Below, in pieces: positions 46,184 to 50,895 of a DNA stretch of 50,895 bases. The notes beneath the pieces were generated by a model. That model ran no database searches. It was not told where the DNA came from and saw only the letters and a program-made list of their open reading frames with translations. Position 1 is the first letter of the stretch. Each line of letters starts with the position of its first letter. Made by a program: the position numbers and the translations under genes. Origin of the DNA: Marinobacter halodurans (GTDB lineage: Bacteria > Pseudomonadota > Gammaproteobacteria > Pseudomonadales > Oleiphilaceae); assembly GCF_004327985.1 (NCBI RefSeq), contig NZ_SJDL01000039.1:1-50895 (forward strand), written 5' to 3'.

Positions 46184-47436
46184 ATTTATCCCATACCGCA
46201 CAAGCCACCTTATTGCTGACCAGCTACTTTTCTAAAGCTTCGTCGGAACCGGCTCAGCCTTTGACCAACAAGGAGTGGGGCCGGTTTGCGCTGTGGCTAA
46301 GGCATCAGAACAGCACCCCCGCGGATTTGCTGAAGGCCGACCCGCTGGCCCTGTTGAAATGCTGGCATGATGCCAAAATCACGCAGGACCGGATTGTCAG
46401 CCTGCTGAACCGTGGGCACAGCCTCGCCCTGGCGGTCGAGAAGTGGCAGCGGGCCGGCCTTTGGGTGGTTACCCGCTCAGACAGAGAATACCCCGCACGG
46501 CTAAAAAAAAACCTGAAAGCCGACTCGCCGCCGGTGCTATTCGGTTGTGGTAACAAGGCGCTTCTCAACAGTGGCGGCCTTGCGGTTATTGGCTCCCGCA
46601 ACGCCAATGAAATCGATCTACAGTTCACCCGGCAGGTTGGTGTCAAGGCGGCTTCTGAAGATATAGCCATCGTTTCGGGCGGTGCCCGCGGCGTGGATGA
46701 AACCGCCATGCTTGGAGCCATCGACCAAGGCGGCCCGGTGATCGGCGTCATGGCGGACAGCTTGCTGAAAGCAGCCACCAGCGCCAAATGGCGCAAAGGC
46801 TTGATGGAGGGCAATCTTGTTCTGGTATCCCCGTTCTATCCGGAGGCTGGCTTCAGCGCCGGCAACGCAATGGCGCGAAACAAATACATCTATTGCCTGG
46901 CAGACAGTTCACTAGTAATCCATTCGGGCAAAAAAGGCGGCACTCTCAATGGCGCTAGGGAAAATCTGAAACACAGTTGGGTGCCGCTCTGGGTAAAGCC
47001 GACTGATGACCCTGCTGCCGCCAATGCGGATCTGGTAAATCATGGCGGTCATTGGTGTGGAAACAATCCGGACACGATTTCCGTCAGAAACCTTCTGGAG
47101 AGCAACAACTTCAATGGGCAGCCAATCAATGAAAGCAATGACCTGTTTGCTGGCCAGCAACAACCACCCTTGTTTGCCGCCAAAAAAGAGCCTGCAGATA
47201 TCTCCGCTGAAAAAGAAGAAGGATCTGTAAGCGGGGAGCCCGCAGACTTCTACCTGCTGTTCTTGAAGGAGCTGGGCCGCATGGCCGAAGAACCGTTTTC
47301 GCCGGAAACTCTCACGGAAAGCATGGGGCTGCACAAAACCCAGGTCAACGAGTGGCTGAAGCGTGCCATTGATGAGGGTCAGGTCAGGAAACTGAATCGC
47401 CCGGTACGCTATCAATTCCTCAAGGCCGATTCGTAA
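46180..47436 (+). CDS. DprA/SMF-like protein partnered with RecQ-PRT
   Basis: 418 residues, translationally coupled (ATGA) to the RecQ-PRT gene. An N-terminal helical part (1-105) resembles the SAM-like part of DprA. The Rossmann/SLOG core (about 115-275) has AVIGSRNANEID, IVSGGARGVDETAM, ARNKYIYCLAD and GKKGGTLNGA. A Glu/Lys-rich linker follows, then a C-terminal winged helix (about 355-415). Compared with housekeeping DprA the sequence is diverged: the His of the D-x2-A-H motif is Met and the RNR motif is ARNK. This and its position argue for an accessory-system partner rather than the natural-transformation DprA. No terminator is evident before the convergent gene 70 bases on. Confidence 0.88.
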   Translation: MNLSHTAQATLLLTSYFSKASSEPAQPLTNKEWGRFALWLRHQNSTPADLLKADPLALLKCWHDAKITQDRIVSLLNRGHSLALAVEKWQRAGLWVVTRSDREYPARLKKNLKADSPPVLFGCGNKALLNSGGLAVIGSRNANEIDLQFTRQVGVKAASEDIAIVSGGARGVDETAMLGAIDQGGPVIGVMADSLLKAATSAKWRKGLMEGNLVLVSPFYPEAGFSAGNAMARNKYIYCLADSSLVIHSGKKGGTLNGARENLKHSWVPLWVKPTDDPAAANADLVNHGGHWCGNNPDTISVRNLLESNNFNGQPINESNDLFAGQQQPPLFAAKKEPADISAEKEEGSVSGEPADFYLLFLKELGRMAEEPFSPETLTESMGLHKTQVNEWLKRAIDEGQVRKLNRPVRYQFLKADS

Positions 47437-47506
47437 GGGATGCCGTTGTTGTGGCACAGTTTCCCGGAACATCGAGGCTCTCAAACTCTGCACTGCGGAG
47501 CTGGTA

Positions 47507-48493
47507 TCAATTAGGGCTGGAAAACCGAGCCCGGTAATCCGTGGGCAGGATCGACAGGTACTTGCGGAAAGTGCGCCGGAGCTGCTCGTCCGACGAAAAT
47601 CCGCAACGAAAGGCGATGCTTTTCAGGGGCAATTCCGTGTCCTGCAGCAGGCGACGGGCCTTGTCCAGACGCGAGCGCTCGACAAACTCCATCGGACTCA
47701 TCCCCGTCTCTTTCTGGAACAGGCGCGTTAAATGGCGCAGGCTCATGGCGGCTTCCTCCGCCAGTTCGTTGGACGTGAACGGCGTTTCCAGGTGATCCAT
47801 GATCCAGGCCTGGATGCGCCGCACGGCGGAGGACTGGGACATCTGACTGGCCAGGTCCGCACTGAACTGCGACTGCCCGCCCGGCCGCTTGAGGAAGATC
47901 ACCAGATCCCGCGCCACTTCCAGCGCCAGCTTGTGACCGCAGTCGCGCTCGACAAACGCCAGCGACAGGTCGATCGCCGCGCTCACGCCGGCCGACGTCC
48001 ACAGGTTGTCCTGTTGGATAAAAATCGCATCCACGTCCACTTCGATCGCCGGAAAGCGCTGCTCCAGCCGCTTCGACATGCGCCAGTGGGTCGTCGCCCG
48101 CCGGCCATCCAACAGGCCGGCCTCCGCCAGGAAGAAGGTGCCCGTGCACAGCGCCGCGAACCGGTTGATCCGCGGCGCGCTGCTTTTCACCCAGTCGATC
48201 ACCCCCTGGGCGTTGGCCATGGACCCTTCGATGTCGTGGGCGCCGGCCACCAGGGCGGTGTCCGGCAGGTCGTCGGGGTCGAGTCGCTGGGCGGCTTCCA
48301 GCGTCATCACCGTATCGGATTCCACCGGCCCGGCCATCGCGGCGGCCACGCGGACATCATAAAACGCGGGCATTCCCTGACTTTCCAGGTGCTTGTTAGC
48401 ATAGGTGAACACCGTCAGCGGGCCGATCGCCTCCAGTGATTTGAACCCCGGATAGATGACCAGATCGACGCGGTGTCTCTGGCGTTCAGACAT
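47507..48493 (-). CDS. GlxA family transcriptional regulator
   Basis: 328 residues. An N-terminal DJ-1/PfpI-like domain (about 8-180) is followed by two AraC-type HTH motifs (about 215-325), with PFTSNELAEEAAMSLRHLTR and FRCGFSSDEQLRRTFRK (each cited in part). ALCTGTFFLAEAG has the nucleophile-elbow Cys seen in many family members, which do not act as proteases. ATG 48493 has AGAGGT six bases upstream. Pseudomonas relatives (GbdR, SouR, CdhR) respond to glycine betaine, sarcosine or carnitine, whose breakdown releases formaldehyde. The divergent gene is a formaldehyde dehydrogenase, so control of it is likely. Confidence 0.88.
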   Translation of the reverse strand: MSERQRHRVDLVIYPGFKSLEAIGPLTVFTYANKHLESQGMPAFYDVRVAAAMAGPVESDTVMTLEAAQRLDPDDLPDTALVAGAHDIEGSMANAQGVIDWVKSSAPRINRFAALCTGTFFLAEAGLLDGRRATTHWRMSKRLEQRFPAIEVDVDAIFIQQDNLWTSAGVSAAIDLSLAFVERDCGHKLALEVARDLVIFLKRPGGQSQFSADLASQMSQSSAVRRIQAWIMDHLETPFTSNELAEEAAMSLRHLTRLFQKETGMSPMEFVERSRLDKARRLLQDTELPLKSIAFRCGFSSDEQLRRTFRKYLSILPTDYRARFSSPN

Positions 48494-48559
48494 GCAATAC
48501 CTCTTCACTGAATGGCGGATGGCGCGCCGTGTCCAAATTTACAGGCGATGTGTCCCTGA

Positions 48560-49756
<1,197 letters not shown>

Positions 49757-49767
49757 TCACCCGCTCA

Positions 49768-49799
49768 CCGGACCCCGTCGACCCGGGGTCCGGCTTTCC
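49768..49799 (+). terminator. Terminator after the formaldehyde dehydrogenase gene
   Basis: CCGGACCCC and GGGGTCCGG form nine pairs with an eight-base loop, followed by CTTTCCT, twelve bases after the stop. Confidence 0.75.
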
Positions 49800-49882
49800 T
49801 CACCCCTTCCAGACACCACCCCACTCTGATTTTTATTGGGTATCCCAACAGGAATGGGCAACCTCCGCCCCACCCGAAGCCC

Positions 49883-49888
49883 TATAAT
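49883..49888 (+). promoter_or_regulatory. -10 element of the GH114 lipoprotein gene
   Basis: A consensus TATAAT, 30 bases before the ATG, with the GG discriminator start seen at several promoters in the window. No clear -35 is visible. Confidence 0.4.
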
Positions 49889-49917
49889 GGAACCGTGATT
49901 CGAACAGGGATGGTTCC

Positions 49918-50772
49918 ATGAAAGCATTGGGAACACTGTTGTTCCTGCCGCTCCTTCTCTCAGGCTGCGGCGGCTCCTCGTCAACCGGCACATCCGATAG
50001 CGCATCACCCGGCCAAGCAGCCGATCCCGCCCCGATTACCGCCGGCGCCTGGTATCAACCGGTTCCCCTGGTGACCTGGCAGTGGCAACTCCAGGGTACG
50101 GTGGACACCGGCTACGATGTGGAAATCTACGACATCGACCTGTTCGACTCCGATGTCTCGCTTATCCAGTCCATCCAGGCCTCGGGTAGGAAAGTCATCT
50201 GCTATTTCTCGGCCGGGTCCTATGAAAACTGGCGCGACGATGCCGGAGACTTCGAGGCCGCGGATCTGGGCAACACGCTGGATGGCTGGGCCGGTGAACG
50301 CTGGCTGGATATCCGCAACCCGAACGTGCGGGGCATCATGGAGGCACGGCTGGATCTCGCCGTCAGCAAGGGCTGCGACGGCGTCGAGCCAGACAACATG
50401 GACGGCTACACCAACGATCCCGGTTTCGGCTTCACCGCCGCAGACCAGCTCACCTACAACCGCTGGCTCGCCAACCAGACCCACCAAAGAACACTGGCCG
50501 TGGGTCTAAAGAACGATCTGAACCAAATCGACTCGCTGGTAAGCTATTTTGATTTCGCGGTGAACGAGCAGTGCTTCCAGTACGACGAGTGCGACAGGCT
50601 GCAGCCCTTTATCGATGCCAGCAAGCCGGTGCTCAACGCGGAATACCTCGATGCCTATGCGAATGACGCATCGCAACGAGCAGCACTGTGCACGGACAGC
50701 ATTAACCGACAGTTCAGCACCCTCGTGCTGCCATTGGCACTGGATGACAGTTTTCGCTATAGCTGCAACTAG
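49918..50772 (+). CDS. GH114-type polysaccharide hydrolase lipoprotein
   Basis: 284 residues with a lipoprotein signal peptide (lipobox LSGC, about 14-17), a Ser/Thr/Pro linker, and a GH114 (endo-alpha-1,4-polygalactosaminidase, TM1410-like) TIM barrel. Visible segments are YDIDLFD, KVICYFSAGSYENWR, WLDIRNPNVR, GCDGVEPDNMDGYTND with acidic candidates for catalysis, VGLKNDL and NAEYLD. Enzymes of this family cut galactosaminogalactan/Pel-like polymers, so a role in exopolysaccharide breakdown at the cell surface is plausible. Its TAG stop lies at the edge of sequence belonging to an IS630-type element. Confidence 0.87.
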   Translation: MKALGTLLFLPLLLSGCGGSSSTGTSDSASPGQAADPAPITAGAWYQPVPLVTWQWQLQGTVDTGYDVEIYDIDLFDSDVSLIQSIQASGRKVICYFSAGSYENWRDDAGDFEAADLGNTLDGWAGERWLDIRNPNVRGIMEARLDLAVSKGCDGVEPDNMDGYTNDPGFGFTAADQLTYNRWLANQTHQRTLAVGLKNDLNQIDSLVSYFDFAVNEQCFQYDECDRLQPFIDASKPVLNAEYLDAYANDASQRAALCTDSINRQFSTLVLPLALDDSFRYSCN

Positions 50773-50778
50773 TGTACT

Positions 50779-50895
50779 TTAACAAAAGTTCGTCTTATTA
50801 TTGATTTTGTCGGACAGCCGAGCGATTGACGCAATGATTTGATTGGCTGTTTTACGCCAGACAAACGGCTTGGGATCGTCGTTGTAGGTCGCAAG
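50779..50895 (-). mobile_element. C-terminal end of an IS630-family transposase (partial)
   Basis: The minus strand, open from the window edge, encodes 38 residues ending TNFC and a stop. It contains YNDDPKPFVWRKTANQII, which is the typical C-terminus of IS630/Tc1-mariner-type transposases (YN-x-NPKPFVW-x-K-x-A-x-x-I). The rest of the element lies outside the window. IS630 elements insert at TA, and the TA of the GH114 stop codon is six bases from the transposase stop codon. Confidence 0.8.

Noticed and set aside
46180-47436. Housekeeping competence protein DprA
   Set aside because: Accessory location, coupling to RecQ-PRT and changes in the conserved motifs make it an accessory paralogue; the core dprA normally lies by the def-fmt/tsaC (sua5) region.
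42206-47506. Integrase gene or downstream copy of the tRNA 3' end to define the island
   Set aside because: No tyrosine or serine recombinase is encoded, and the tRNA 3' end is not repeated before the GlxA-type gene, so the right border cannot be set.

Overview
The window looks like the chromosome of a GC-rich, aerobic gammaproteobacterium close to Marinobacter and the pseudomonads. The evidence is gene order: cbrX-cbrA-cbrB, a crcZ-like sRNA locus, then pcnB-folK-panB-panC; folB/plsY and tsaD/rpsU-dnaG-rpoD; thiD-thiE-hemL; and sfsA/dksA-gluQ. All are arranged as in that group. The genus is my inference; no rRNA gene lies inside the window.

Layout. 1-550: tandem stringent-type promoters that fire leftward out of the window (very likely an rRNA operon), then a bidirectional terminator. 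0.5-7.3 kb: tyrS, an M23 peptidase with anmK (cell wall), erpA, a bactofilin with its membrane partner, and argC. 7.5-12.5 kb: a ClC channel, hemJ, thiD, thiE and hemL (haem and thiamine synthesis). 12.8-18.8 kb: an envelope block with a secreted lipase, two convergent DUF4382 lipoproteins, a TPR lipoprotein and PBP1b. 18.9-23.7 kb: a fused APH-like/AAA kinase, a pentapeptide protein, a Rieske protein, sfsA, dksA and gluQ. 23.8-29.1 kb: the CbrX/CbrA/CbrB two-component system with its sigma-54-driven, A-rich CrcZ-like sRNA (carbon catabolite control). 29.3-36.3 kb: pcnB, folK, panB, panC, pgi, a second folK-like gene, folB and plsY. 36.3-41.9 kb: tsaD and the rpsU-dnaG-rpoD operon.

The accessory region is 41.97-47.45 kb, next to rpoD. 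It holds a 5' fragment of tRNA-Ile2(CAU), a complete copy of that tRNA about 120 bp further on, an orphan 225-residue protein, small and truncated genes on the minus strand, and the frameshifted C-terminal remnant of a type I restriction specificity subunit (hsdS). Sixteen to nineteen bases after the hsdS stop comes an intact, translationally coupled pair: a RecQ helicase fused to a PRPP-type phosphoribosyltransferase domain, and a DprA/SMF-like protein. I regard this pair as the most interesting object in the window. It combines a phosphoribosyltransferase with a DprA-like partner, the pairing known from the ShosTA anti-phage/toxin-antitoxin family, but adds a complete RecQ motor, and it sits in the scar of a restriction-modification locus.

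The right end returns to chromosomal genes: a GlxA-type regulator divergent from glutathione-dependent formaldehyde dehydrogenase, a GH114 lipoprotein, and the C-terminal end of an IS630-family transposase cut by the window edge.

All calls rest on reading the sequence and on knowledge of the families. No database search was run. Start codons were moved inward where a ribosome binding site, a promoter or the family N-terminus required it.
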